From assembly GCF_004310285.1 (NCBI RefSeq), contig NZ_SISF01000026.1, forward strand, positions 62,001 through 126,000: a stretch of DNA of 64,000 bases, written 5' to 3'. The number at the start of each line of letters is the position of its first letter. Position 1 is the first letter of the stretch. Shown piece after piece: positions 18,064 through 26,134 of the stretch. Position numbers and translations under genes: made by a program. The notes beneath the pieces were generated by a model. The model saw only the letters and a list, made by a program, of their open reading frames with translations. It was not told the origin of the DNA and searched no databases. Source of the stretch: Agrobacterium cavarae. Its GTDB lineage: Bacteria; Pseudomonadota; Alphaproteobacteria; Rhizobiales; Rhizobiaceae.

Positions 18064-18564
18064 GTGTTAAGGTTAAGATCCATCGTGCTCGGCCTCGCCG
18101 CCCTCGTCGCCGCGGCAGGCAGCAGTCCGGTCGCCAAGGCCGCGGACGCCGATTGGGGCTGCCAGGTTCTGCTATGCGCGGCATCGTCGGCTCCGTCCTG
18201 GCATCAGGTTCCCTATTGTGTCCCACCGATGATGAAGCTGATCACGGCCATGGCGCGACCGCATTATTCCTGGCCGCTCTGCCATGGCGCAGGTACGGAA
18301 GCGCCCGGGTTTGAGCGTTACGAGGCGTGTCCCACAGGTTTTTCGATTGGCTACAGTTCGCAAGGAAGCGACCACAACTGGAACCGCGAGCCCGACGTCT
18401 GCATCAAGAGAGTCGATCGCTGCAGCCGGGGGTTCAACTATGAACGCAACGAATGCATCGAAACGGTCACGCAACCTCGCCCACTCAGGGCCAAGCCCTA
18501 TTTTTTCGATATCCGACAATCCTCCGGGAAAGCGGAGCGCTTTTGGTTCGACTTGAACGAATAG
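18064..18564 (+). CDS. Exported cysteine-rich protein of the transfer region
   Basis: 166 residues with a signal peptide (SIVLGLAALVAAAGSSPVAKA). The mature part has ten or so cysteines spread through motifs such as DWGCQVLLC, PYCVPPM, YEACPTGF, DVCIKRVDRCSRGF and NECIE, so it is probably disulfide-bonded in the periplasm. It opens a five-gene plus-strand operon divergent from virB. Genes of this shape accompany VirB-type systems on rhizobial plasmids, but I cannot give a function. Confidence 0.75.
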   Translation: MLRLRSIVLGLAALVAAAGSSPVAKAADADWGCQVLLCAASSAPSWHQVPYCVPPMMKLITAMARPHYSWPLCHGAGTEAPGFERYEACPTGFSIGYSSQGSDHNWNREPDVCIKRVDRCSRGFNYERNECIETVTQPRPLRAKPYFFDIRQSSGKAERFWFDLNE

Positions 18565-18610
18565 GTGTGTTAAATTATCTATATAAATAACATTAGGAAG
18601 AGCCGCGCGT

Positions 18611-18979
18611 ATGCGACAATCGCCGATCGTCATCTATGAACCCGTCCGCAAAACCGATCCGGAAGAGATCGCTTTCTGGAATTTCGTGTTCACGCCGTTT
18701 CTCTTCGCGATTGTCGCGGGGGCGATGCATTGGATGTGGATCGAAGCTGCTGCCGTCGCCAGACACCCCTTTGCCGCCCCCCTGCACACCCTGACGATCG
18801 GCGCCATCTGGCTCACCGTCAACGGCCTGATGCTCTGGGGTCTCTGGCGGGTTCTGAAGGTCGTCTGGAAGATCGTGTGCGCTTTGGGATTGTTCGTCAG
18901 CGATCTCGGTTGGGCAATCTCCGATCGCTGCGGCAGCCTGCGTTACGCACTTGCCAAAGCCTGGCGGTCGCGCCGATGA
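18611..18979 (+). CDS. Small membrane protein of the transfer region
   Basis: 122 residues, two clear membrane segments (FVFTPFLFAIVAGAMHWMW and LTIGAIWLTVNGLMLWGLW) and a third hydrophobic, basic-ended helix. AGGAAGAG lies upstream of the ATG. Its stop overlaps the next start (ATGA). No family recognised. Operon position suggests an accessory role in mating or surface exclusion; this is inference. Confidence 0.7.
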   Translation: MRQSPIVIYEPVRKTDPEEIAFWNFVFTPFLFAIVAGAMHWMWIEAAAVARHPFAAPLHTLTIGAIWLTVNGLMLWGLWRVLKVVWKIVCALGLFVSDLGWAISDRCGSLRYALAKAWRSRR

Positions 18980-19425
18980 AGCCTCACCATGCCTTCCTGC
19001 TTCTCGCGATCGTCTCGATCGTCCTGCCGTCAGGTCCGGCCTCGGCGCAGGATGGCTACAGGCTCAAGCTTACCTTGACCGGTCCGGACGCGCGGCACGA
19101 TCCCGATGACGTCTGGTCCGACAATGATCTCGCATTCATCCGGCAATCCGGAAAGACGCCTGCGATCTATACCGCACGGCTAACGACCCCCAAGGGGGAA
19201 TGGCTGCTCTCACAAACCAATGGCGACTGCAACATGCAGGGCATGTGTACAGCACTGCTTGTGCTGCGCAAACAGGGAGCAGAGCCGGTCACGATGGCCA
19301 ACCCCCAGCTTCCGCTCGGAGGGACGGCTACCCTGTCACTAAACTACAGGAAGCTCACCACCGAGGAGATCGACCAGAACGGCAAGCCGTTCGACGGTTC
19401 CTATGACGTGGCGCCGATCCCGTGA
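18976..19425 (+). CDS. Exported protein of the transfer region
   Basis: 149 residues from the ATG at 18976 that overlaps the preceding TGA. A signal peptide (AFLLLAIVSIVLPSGPASA) is followed by a beta-rich domain (YRLKLTLTGPDA, GEWLLSQTNGDCNMQGMCTALLVLR) with one likely disulfide. No known domain is evident. It ends in GTGATGA, overlapping the following gene, so the five plus-strand genes are translationally coupled. Confidence 0.72.
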   Translation: MKPHHAFLLLAIVSIVLPSGPASAQDGYRLKLTLTGPDARHDPDDVWSDNDLAFIRQSGKTPAIYTARLTTPKGEWLLSQTNGDCNMQGMCTALLVLRKQGAEPVTMANPQLPLGGTATLSLNYRKLTTEEIDQNGKPFDGSYDVAPIP

Positions 19426-20084
19426 TGACCGCGGCGTTCACCTCCACCCTATCCCGGTTGCGGCCGAACCGGCGCGATGTCGGTGCAAACATCGGCCTTG
19501 TCCTCGGTTTCACAGCGACGCTCGCTTTCGCCGGAGAGTCTGCCGTCAGCCTCATCATGGCCGGCATGCCGGCCGACTGTGCAGAATATGCTTCGAATGT
19601 CACGGCGAGCGAGGGCAGCTTCGGTAGCATTTCCCCGTCCGTCAATGGTGTGCGCTGCTACGGCGCATTCCAGTTCTGCGACAGCGGCACACTGCAAGCC
19701 TACTGGTCCGGGACGAGAGAAGGATTTCTGGCCGATCCCTCGGCTCAGGTCGCGGCATGGCGCCAGTATCAACAGGACGAATGGAGCAAGGCCGGCCGGC
19801 TGGGGATGACGAGCCTGATCGGACAGCAGGTCTGTTACAAGGGAACCTGCGCGGTCATATCCCAATCCAGCATTCTGAAGGCCTGCCAGTTCGGTTGCGG
19901 AAAAGGCGGCAAGCTCTACAATCTCATGCAGTCCGGGCTCGATTGCAGTGCGGCTGGCACGCGCGACGGAGCTGGCACGAGCGTCTGCTCCTACCTGATC
20001 TCCGGCGCAGGCTACAACGTCGCCTGTGTTACCAACTCGAACGACGGGATCGATTGCCTCCCGGCCTCACCGAAAGGTGGATGA
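19422..20084 (+). CDS. Exported lysozyme-like protein of the transfer region
   Basis: 220 residues with one hydrophobic N-terminal segment (ANIGLVLGFTATLAFAG). The region TASEGSFGSISPSVNGVRCYGAFQFCDSGTL has a candidate catalytic glutamate followed by a G-A-F-Q-F motif, the layout of lysozyme/transglycosylase folds, and several cysteines suggest disulfides. It would be a second peptidoglycan-cutting enzyme beside VirB1. The enzymatic call is moderate: the Glu and GAFQF are seen, the fold is inferred. Confidence 0.6.
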   Translation: MMTAAFTSTLSRLRPNRRDVGANIGLVLGFTATLAFAGESAVSLIMAGMPADCAEYASNVTASEGSFGSISPSVNGVRCYGAFQFCDSGTLQAYWSGTREGFLADPSAQVAAWRQYQQDEWSKAGRLGMTSLIGQQVCYKGTCAVISQSSILKACQFGCGKGGKLYNLMQSGLDCSAAGTRDGAGTSVCSYLISGAGYNVACVTNSNDGIDCLPASPKGG

Positions 20085-20088
20085 CCCG

Positions 20089-20637
20089 ATGATGGCACGC
20101 CGGTTGAAAAGCAGCGCCGTGTTCGCGGCTTGCTGCCTGATGTCGTCATCAGCTACGGCGCAGCAGGGATCGACACCCTCTTTCGATGTTCCGCAATCGG
20201 GTGTCACCGTCCTGACCGGCGACAGTTGGCGGCAGGGAGCCCAGTTGGTCCGCCTTTACGGAATTCAGGCCTGCATGCGCGACACGTCCTACACCGATGA
20301 TGCAGGAAAGCCGCAAGATTGCGGTGCGGTGTCCGCATCGATGCTCGCAGCCCTGCTTCGCGATACCAGACCGCGATGCAGGGCTGTCGCACAGGTTGCT
20401 TCGTCGATCTCCGCACCCTCGACGACGCTGGTCGTCTGTTCGGCGCAGATCAGCTCGAACGTGCTCGATCTCGGTTCGATCATGATCAGTCAAGGCTTTG
20501 CCTTTGCCGCTCTCGACAGCACGCAGCGGCCGGTCTATCCGCCCTACCTCGCACTTGAATTGCTGGCCGGGAAAGCTCGGGCTGGTCTCTGGAAGTTCAG
20601 CGACGTGCCTCACCCCAATTCTCGCCTGTTCAAATAA
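20089..20637 (+). CDS. Exported staphylococcal-nuclease-like (thermonuclease family) protein
   Basis: 182 residues from ATGATG at 20089 with AAAGGTGG upstream. A signal peptide (FAACCLMSSSATA) leads to a domain with LVRLYGIQAC, then DCGAVSASMLAALL and MISQGFAFAAL..YLALELLAGKARAGLW, the strand-helix pattern of SNase folds (RLxGIDAP, AxExLxxL, GxAxVY, A..xx.GLW). Several of the SNase catalytic arginines are not obvious, so it may be a binding rather than cutting version. Last gene of the divergent operon. Confidence 0.7.
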   Translation: MMARRLKSSAVFAACCLMSSSATAQQGSTPSFDVPQSGVTVLTGDSWRQGAQLVRLYGIQACMRDTSYTDDAGKPQDCGAVSASMLAALLRDTRPRCRAVAQVASSISAPSTTLVVCSAQISSNVLDLGSIMISQGFAFAALDSTQRPVYPPYLALELLAGKARAGLWKFSDVPHPNSRLFK

Positions 20638-20679
20638 GCGCCAACCGCTTCGCAGCGAATTTGCAATAAGAATCTGCCC

Positions 20680-20708
20680 CGTCCACGCCATTTAACATGG
20701 CGTGGACG
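20680..20708. promoter_or_regulatory. Perfect 12-base inverted repeat before the regulator gene
   Basis: Arms CGTCCACGCCAT (20680-20691) and ATGGCGTGGACG (20697-20708) flank the loop TTAAC. It lies 43 bases after the SNase-like gene and 51 bases before the regulator start. It could be the terminator of the operon, although no T-run follows, or an operator for the 20760 regulator. Confidence 0.6.
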
Positions 20709-20759
20709 AAATTTGCGCATTAAAACGAAACCTCCGAATGGCCGAACAGATGGATCGCT

Positions 20760-21413
20760 ATGACGCAGGGCTCACGATATTCCGACCAACAGAGGAAATG
20801 GTGGAAAGAGAGCCTTGGCGAAAACCTGGTGGATTCACGAACGATCCTGCCCCGCGAAGGTCACAATCGCATCAGGGTTCTCGCCGAGCAGCTCGGCGAG
20901 AGAATTCCGATCCTTCTCGGAAAGTTCGTAATGGCGAGCCTCTCCATGTTCGATAAAGGAACCATGGAACCCCCGAGGTTCGACGTGTCCGGCGAGACGG
21001 CTTCAGCTTCCCCCAATCGAACAGAAACACCGGTCCTTCTAGACAGCGATATTTTCGACCTCTGCTTTGCGATCGTCTCCTCACGGTTTCCCGAAGACAA
21101 TGGCGCCATTCGTATGCGCCAGGCCGCCCTCGTGATGACTGTCGCCAAAGAAACTGCGGCCGGGCGGAAACCGACGACATCGAGCATCGGGCGGATCACC
21201 GGCAACCGTCCATCGCAGATGATCCTCCTTGCCAAGCCGCTCGAGGATCGCGGCGTGTTGACCCGGACACGAATGTCCGCGGTCAACAGCGGCAAGTCCG
21301 CCAAGGTGCTACGCGTTCGTCCGGACGCGCTCGAGGCGCTTGAGGCCGCTCATGTCGCAGCTACCGGCCAGCCAATTCCACGGACCGATCCGGATACCGT
21401 GGAAGAAGCCTGA
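20760..21413 (+). CDS. Winged-helix-like transcription regulator of the transfer region
   Basis: 217 residues. The C-terminal half shows a winged-helix layout: FDLCFAIVSSRFPEDNGAIRMRQAALVMTVAKETAAGRKPTTSSIGRITGNRPSQMILLAKPLEDRGVLTRTRM, that is a helix, a recognition-type helix around TSSIGRITGNRPSQM and a short wing. The N-terminus is basic. Rhizobial plasmids often encode a winged-helix repressor of conjugation (RctA type) next to the virB region; this is a candidate for that role by position, not by proven similarity. The start is uncertain; an overlapping frame begins slightly upstream. Confidence 0.6.
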   Translation: MTQGSRYSDQQRKWWKESLGENLVDSRTILPREGHNRIRVLAEQLGERIPILLGKFVMASLSMFDKGTMEPPRFDVSGETASASPNRTETPVLLDSDIFDLCFAIVSSRFPEDNGAIRMRQAALVMTVAKETAAGRKPTTSSIGRITGNRPSQMILLAKPLEDRGVLTRTRMSAVNSGKSAKVLRVRPDALEALEAAHVAATGQPIPRTDPDTVEEA

Positions 21414-21465
21414 CCTCTCGCGAAGTCGGGGCGACCATAACGCCTTTGCGACCCGCACGTCACTC

Positions 21466-21750
21466 CTACACGCCTCTGTCCCTGGTCGAAATCACCGATA
21501 TCGACAGCTCGTATCCGAATGTCGTTGCACAGACGCCCGGCTCCTGTTGCTCGGCTGCGTCGAGATCGTCGACCGCTTCAACGTAGCCGGCGATGGATTT
21601 GCCTTGCAGGAAATGCGATGCGGCCCATTCTGCGAACGTCGGTAAGCCCTGCTTTCTGGCGAACTGGTCAAGTGCAAATCCAAGACCGGACAGTGCCGTC
21701 AGTCCGTGATTTGGGATCTGCTCCATGAATGTCGTCAACTCTTCAATCAT
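21466..21750 (-). CDS. Small protein downstream of luxI
   Basis: 94 residues, on the same strand as luxI and 69 bases after it, so probably co-transcribed. It is acidic and has no membrane segment; the tract IEELTTFMEQIPNHGLTALSGLGFALDQFARKQGLPTFAEW looks helical. I know no family. Small proteins co-expressed with AHL synthases can act as anti-repressors (CinS in Rhizobium), but similarity to CinS is not visible. It could also be non-coding. Confidence 0.5.
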   Translation of the reverse strand: MIEELTTFMEQIPNHGLTALSGLGFALDQFARKQGLPTFAEWAASHFLQGKSIAGYVEAVDDLDAAEQQEPGVCATTFGYELSISVISTRDRGV

Positions 21751-21819
21751 TAATCGTCGATTTCCGTTTGCAATACAGGATTCCCGCGATCATGCCGCGA
21801 TCCGGTTTGACCGGTGCGA

Positions 21820-22461
21820 TCAGGCAACGCATAAGTCTCGCATCTCACCAGAATGTCCCAGTAGAGGCTGATCGATCGCCCCAGTGGCGGCGATATTACT
21901 CCACATCTCCTCGTTGATCTCGAAAAGACCGGCATAGGTCATGACGCGTCCGATCCGGGTTGGAACACCGATGACATCGGCGGGACAGTTCGATGCCTTG
22001 AATATCCGTGCCATACGGGCGTCGTAGACAGAGACGATGTGGCTTAATCCCGCGCGAAGCCCAACCTCCACCAGACCGCAGAGGAGCTCCGTCGTCACCC
22101 GATGGATGCGCCCCTCCACGAGCCTTGCCGTGTCAGGCTCGATACAGAACCGCGAGCTCTCCCAGATGATGGGACTTTCCACGACCATGCCATCCGGAAG
22201 GAGGACTGAGAAAACGTCGCGCAGCATGTTGGGTCCGGTCGTGGGCAACAGCCGGACGCTTCCCTCCAAATGACCGGTCGTATTGTTCACCGACAGAATG
22301 TAGAGCGGGTCCGCGTCGTCAAAAACGTCGATCTCCTTGCCGTCCTCGACATGAACATCCCATTGAAGCCGGTCCTTGAATACGCGCGCTCTGAGCTTGA
22401 ACATCTCTTCGAGCAGAGAGGCGTAGTTGGGTCTGTTATGAGTTTCGACGATATGCAGCAT
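21820..22461 (-). CDS. Acyl-homoserine-lactone synthase (LuxI family)
   Basis: 213 residues. Family signatures are in place: MFKLRARVFKDRLQWDV (conserved Arg, Phe, Trp), EIDVFDDADPLYIL (two Asp), GSVRLLPTTGPNMLRDVF (Arg, Pro) and ESPIIWESSRFCIE (Glu, Ser, Arg). It makes an N-acyl-homoserine lactone from SAM and an acyl carrier protein. It is divergent in function but co-oriented with luxR, whose stop is 88 bases upstream. A strong palindrome sits where a lux box should be, so positive feedback is likely. Chain length cannot be told. Confidence 0.95.
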   Translation of the reverse strand: MLHIVETHNRPNYASLLEEMFKLRARVFKDRLQWDVHVEDGKEIDVFDDADPLYILSVNNTTGHLEGSVRLLPTTGPNMLRDVFSVLLPDGMVVESPIIWESSRFCIEPDTARLVEGRIHRVTTELLCGLVEVGLRAGLSHIVSVYDARMARIFKASNCPADVIGVPTRIGRVMTYAGLFEINEEMWSNIAATGAIDQPLLGHSGEMRDLCVA

Positions 22462-22528
22462 AGCTGATTATCCCTGGTTGTGCGTGGTTGCTACACGACA
22501 AGGGATATTCGCCTGATCGACCGCCGCA

Positions 22529-22550
22529 AACCCGGTCGTTCGACCGGGTT
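22529..22550 (-). promoter_or_regulatory. Candidate lux box of luxI
   Basis: Arms AACCCGGTCG and CGACCGGGTT form a perfect 10-base inverted repeat with a two-base centre. It ends 67 bases before the luxI ATG, and a GAATAT that may serve as -10 lies 18 bases further, so the palindrome would overlap the -35, as in LuxR-activated promoters. It also overlaps the luxR stop codon and might double as a weak terminator. Confidence 0.65.
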
Positions 22551-23287
22551 CAATGTGCAATCGCAAACAGATTATAGCTCATAGCTTTTGCAATCGCGTG
22601 CGTTGTATTCGACGCGTTGAGCTTAACCCTGGCGGTCTCGAGATAACAGGCGACGGTCTTGGCCGAAATCCCCATGATCTGGGCGGTGGACCAGTTACAC
22701 TTTCCCGCCGCTCGCCATTTGAGACATTCCAGCTCACGCGGGGCAAGCTTGGGCGCAGGCCTCTCTACGCCCCGAGCCTTCAGAATGCGCTGATGCAAAT
22801 GGAACGCCAGCATCTGAAAATCCCTTTCGAAGCGCTTCTGGGAGCCGCTCCAATCGACAAGGTTTTGGTCACTGGTGATTGTGAACAAAGCACGGTCGCC
22901 GTTTCGCCCGCGGATCGGTATGGTCAGGCCGCGCTTGCCGATACCAAACTCCGCCGCCTCCCCGAAGAAGCGCTTCAGTCGCGTAGTCCGCGCATCGTAT
23001 GCGCTCCACACAATCGGGAGCAAGCTCGAAAAGCCTTTAGAAATGACAGGATCGATATCGACAAAACTCTGGATTTTATAGTGAGCGACCCATTCGGACG
23101 AATAGGTCACGGCGAGAAGCGGTTCTTCTGATCCCTCGCCGGAAAGGTTCACACCGAAATAGGCTGCTGATTTGAGATCATACAGAGAGCAGACAGTCCG
23201 TAATAAGTCCGGGACGGATTCGAACGACGCGGTTTCGTCATCGAGAGAATCAACGACACGGTAAAATGCGCTTTCCAAATTGGGCAT
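22550..23287 (-). CDS. LuxR-family autoinducer-binding transcription regulator
   Basis: 245 residues. Autoinducer-binding pocket residues W-Y-D-P-W-G are kept (EWVAHYKIQSFVDIDP, IVWSAY, FGIGKRGL). The C-terminal HTH reads LAPRELECLKWRAAGKCNWSTAQIMGISAKTVACYLETARVKL. It is directly upstream of luxI on the same strand and is its probable receptor-activator. Together with the 4574-5296 regulator the plasmid has two LuxR proteins and one synthase. Confidence 0.94.
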   Translation of the reverse strand: MPNLESAFYRVVDSLDDETASFESVPDLLRTVCSLYDLKSAAYFGVNLSGEGSEEPLLAVTYSSEWVAHYKIQSFVDIDPVISKGFSSLLPIVWSAYDARTTRLKRFFGEAAEFGIGKRGLTIPIRGRNGDRALFTITSDQNLVDWSGSQKRFERDFQMLAFHLHQRILKARGVERPAPKLAPRELECLKWRAAGKCNWSTAQIMGISAKTVACYLETARVKLNASNTTHAIAKAMSYNLFAIAH

Positions 23288-24120
23288 ACATTCAATCCTG
23301 AATTAAAAAACTTCCCAAGAATACTACCAGAGCCTGAAAGAGCGAGCTACAAAATCATAGTCTTAAGTTGCCGTTCCACTCAGAGCGACACCATTTTATC
23401 ATACTGCATGAACAGAGACGGTCATCACAGGACACCCTTGAGCTGTAGGCGCTGGTCCGCGACGCGCACGGCTGGAGTAGCTCTGACTCATTAACCAGAC
23501 CATCACGGCCTATGTCAGAGTTGCGCGAGCCGCGTGATGAAAAGGCTGTCGAAAATGTTGGTCAAAACGGCGAACGTGGCGAGTTCAGAGTAGGCATCTC
23601 TGCCTCAATGCAATGGTCGACAGCGCTGTTATAGACCGCCACACATTCCCTATTGGGGATGCGGGACATATAAGGGGTGCCGTCGAAATCGGCATTGGAA
23701 TCCACGGCTCGGCTCAGCTGGCAGCCAGCGGACTGCGCTTCGCCTCGCACTGCATGATCGACCCGCCCAGCGAACTTGGCTCCATCTTAGCGTAGATGGA
23801 GCACGGGCGAGTTTAGGATCGCCGCGATTGAGTACCGGTCGAGATCCTCAAGGCGGAGGAATCGATCGGCTTCCTTCTCATTGCGGTCGCCTACGATTGT
23901 CTCGGCGACCGCGGCCATCTGTTTTTGCGAGATAAAAAGGGCGAACCCACATAGGCCCGCAGAACGACCCGAACACGTTTGATGGTCGAAGCGGTAAATC
24001 CCGTTCGCCAGCTCAAGGTGAAACATAAAAGAGCGTAAAATCCTGCTGTAATTCAACATACTGCCGACATCAGCCTGATAAACCCATATCCAAACCGCTG
24101 CTTGGTCTTTTTGCTGGCGA
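23288..24120. other. Long stretch without a supported gene
   Basis: About 830 bases. Minus-strand readings at 23562-23750 (62 codons) and 23787-24062 (about 91 codons, starting MLNYSRILRSF) have somewhat protein-like composition, but neither has a ribosome site or known motif. The stretch may hold decayed genes between the quorum region and the toxin-antitoxin pair. Confidence 0.4.
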
Positions 24121-24165
24121 GGATATGCAAAATGGGATATGATTATATCCTCGAAAGGATATGCC
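24121..24165 (+). promoter_or_regulatory. Operator/promoter of the VapBC pair
   Basis: A perfect palindrome GGATAT-GATT-ATATCC (24135-24150) is flanked by two direct copies of GGATATGC (24121-24128 and 24158-24164 region). The last copy includes the ribosome site of vapB. VapBC complexes repress their own promoter at such repeats, so this is a likely autoregulatory site. Confidence 0.65.
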
Positions 24166-24405
24166 ATGCCTCTCTATATCAAGGACCCGGAGGTGGATCG
24201 CCTCACCGAGGAGCTGATCGGCCTTACCCACACCAGCAAGGTCGATGCGGTGAAGAACGCTCTGAAGCGCGAGATTGCGACCCGTAAGGCGGCATTGCCG
24301 ATCCGCGACCGCTTGGCGAAATCTCTGGCATTGGCGCGTGAGGCCGGGCCGTTCGCACCCGGCGACCACAAGCGCGAGATGGATGACATGTGGGGCGAGG
24401 AGTAA
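24166..24405 (+). CDS. vapB: VapB-type antitoxin
   Basis: 79 residues from the ATG at 24166 with AAAGGA upstream. The protein begins PLYIKDPEVDRLTEELIGLTHTSKVDAVKNALKREI, the typical PSK-type (Rv0623) antitoxin N-terminus with ribbon-helix-helix character, then RDRLAKSLALAREAGPFAPG and an acidic toxin-binding tail. The stop shares a base with the vapC start (TAATG). It neutralises VapC and represses the operon. Confidence 0.93.
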   Translation: MPLYIKDPEVDRLTEELIGLTHTSKVDAVKNALKREIATRKAALPIRDRLAKSLALAREAGPFAPGDHKREMDDMWGEE

Positions 24406-24848
24406 TGCTTTTCGTGGATGCCTCGGTCATCGTCGCCATCCTTGCCCAGGAAGACGATGCTGCCTTTCTGATCGACCGGCTCGAGCAGGCCGGTGGCCCG
24501 TTCTACGTCTCACCCGTCGTGCGCGTCGAAGCAACGCTTTCGCTCACGCGCCGATTGGCCGAGGCCCGCGGTAAGGACAAACCCGCAACGCCCGACATGA
24601 TGGAAGCTGCCAGCCGCATGGTCGACCAGTTTGCGGCCGATCTCGATTGCAAGGACGCGGTCATATCCGCTGATGTGGGGAGCAGAACTCTCGATGCTGC
24701 TCAACGATACGGCAAGATCATGAACCATCCGGCCAAGCTCAATATGGGCGACTGCTTCGCCTATGCCTGCGCCGAAGCCTACGGGCTGAAGATTGCCTTT
24801 AAGGGCGACGATTTCGTCCACACCGACCTGGGATGGCAGAACCACTAG
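24405..24848 (+). CDS. vapC: VapC-type PIN-domain ribonuclease toxin
   Basis: 147 residues from ATG overlapping the vapB stop. PIN-domain acidic residues are visible: MLFVDASVIVAIL (Asp5), VVRVEATLSL (Glu), LNMGDCFAYACA (Asp) and KGDDF (Asp). VapC toxins cut tRNA or rRNA when free of antitoxin. The pair likely stabilises the plasmid. All catalytic residues appear intact. Confidence 0.94.
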   Translation: MLFVDASVIVAILAQEDDAAFLIDRLEQAGGPFYVSPVVRVEATLSLTRRLAEARGKDKPATPDMMEAASRMVDQFAADLDCKDAVISADVGSRTLDAAQRYGKIMNHPAKLNMGDCFAYACAEAYGLKIAFKGDDFVHTDLGWQNH

Positions 24849-24883
24849 CCAGTGTTGGGCGCGGCCTGTAAATCGGCAGGCCG

Positions 24884-25030
24884 CAATCTGCCCGGACCGT
24901 CTGTTCGATCAGGGAAGTGGCGCGTCTCGTCAAGAAGGCGGTCTTGGCCGCCGGTGTACGCCCGGACCTTACCCAGACCGAGAGGGCTGAAAAGTTCTCA
25001 GGCCACTCGCTGCGCGCCGGCATCGCCCTC
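24884..25030 (+). pseudogene. Remnant of a tyrosine recombinase (integrase C-terminal piece)
   Basis: Reading the plus strand from about 24902 gives IREVARLVKKAVLAAGVRPDLTQ followed by FSGHSLRAGIALAE. The GHSLRAG motif is the H-x-x-R box of phage-type integrases, and the preceding helix matches the same family. No start is present and the piece ends where IS1182-like sequence begins at about 25030, before the catalytic tyrosine. It is a truncated relic. Confidence 0.65.
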
Positions 25031-25655
25031 GCCGAGCCGCTTCATATAGCCGACTCGCTTCTCTTCGGCCTCTCGGATGAACTTTGAAAGCGCGCCTCGC
25101 GTGAAGTTCTTGTCCTTGTTGTTCACCGCCTTGATACGTGTGCCATCGACCGCCAGAAGCTCACGCCCGAAAAGGTCTACTTGCCGGCACAGCAGCACCA
25201 ACTCGCGAAACACCTGACGGAAGGCCATGCGGTTGTTGCTACGGAAATCAGCGATCGTTGAAGTCAGGCTTCAGATGCCGAAGCAGCCAGATTACCTCGA
25301 TGTCGCGATGCGTCTCGGCTTCGAGCCGCCGGCTCGACCGCACCAGGTTGAGATAGCCATAGATATAAAGCTTCAGAAGGTCAGCCGGATTGGATCCGGG
25401 TCGACCCGTCGCCTTCGCCACCACACGGATGAGCTCGGCCGACGTCAGGTCAAGTTGGTCTACAAAAGCTTCGCCGAAACGGACTGGATTCTCCGGCCCG
25501 ACATAATCGTCCACTGCCTCGGGCAAGAGCAAAATCTGCGAGCAGTGTGTTCCGAAGAGATGCGCGATGGCAGATCCTACCATGATGTGCCGCTTGGGAG
25601 AATCCCTGCCGGATACCGTTTCTGGATGCGGCATCAGTCCGGAAATTCTTCCCAC
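24998..25655 (-). pseudogene. IS1182-family transposase, frameshifted and truncated
   Basis: The minus strand encodes LLLPEAVDDYVGPENPVRFGEAFVDQLDL ... ATGRPGSNPADLLKLYIYGYLNLVRSSRRLEAETHRDIEVIWLLRHLKPDF, the conserved N-terminal DUF772 part of IS1182-type transposases. At about 25250-25255 one base is missing; restoring it gives KPDFKTIADFRSNNRMAF and joins the second half (LCRQVDLFGRELLAVDGTRIKAVNNKDKNF). The protein then stops after about 210 residues, well before the DDE core ends. It is inactive. Confidence 0.85.
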
Positions 25656-26134
25656 GCTTCGGCATAGGATTTGAACCCGATGCGTTCATAGGTGGATTTT
25701 GCTTTCGGATGGTCATTGGTGTCCGTGTGAAGCCATATGCGGTCAGGTCGGTCGCTCCATATAGCTCGGAGGGACCAATCCAACAGATACGGTCCCAGAC
25801 GGCGGCCTTGAGCAGCTGGGATCAGGCCAAAGTGTTTTAGCTCTACCTCCCTCTCACCAAAACCATCGAACTCGCACAGCCAAAGTGCTTGCCCGTCGTG
25901 CCGCAAAATATAGAGAGCGGTGGAAGGGCTGCGCAAGAACGTCGAAAGCTCATTCATTGGCATTCGGAGACGCTCATCCCATTGCAGGGTTGCACCTACG
26001 CAATGATAGAGCTGAAGATAATCTTCAGCGTCAGGGCTTTCCTTCGCGATGCGGGCACCAGCAACTGGCGGTGACAAAGCAGCACCGTGCGGGGGCTCAA
26101 CTTGTTCCATATATGTGACGAGGAGACGGACCAT
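25634..26134 (-). CDS. GNAT-family N-acetyltransferase
   Basis: 166 residues. The GNAT acetyl-CoA loop is seen as ELKHFGLIPAAQGRRLGPYLLDWSLRAIW, followed by the beta5/alpha4 segment RIWLHTDTNDHPKAKSTYERIGFKSY, both standard. Substrate is unknown. The gene end overlaps the IS1182 remnant by about 20 bases, so its last residues may have been changed by that insertion. No operon partner. Confidence 0.85.
   Translation of the reverse strand: MVRLLVTYMEQVEPPHGAALSPPVAGARIAKESPDAEDYLQLYHCVGATLQWDERLRMPMNELSTFLRSPSTALYILRHDGQALWLCEFDGFGEREVELKHFGLIPAAQGRRLGPYLLDWSLRAIWSDRPDRIWLHTDTNDHPKAKSTYERIGFKSYAEAWEEFPD

Noticed and set aside
23562-23750. 62-codon minus-strand frame
   Set aside because: Too short, no ribosome site and no recognisable motif; kept only as part of the unassigned stretch.
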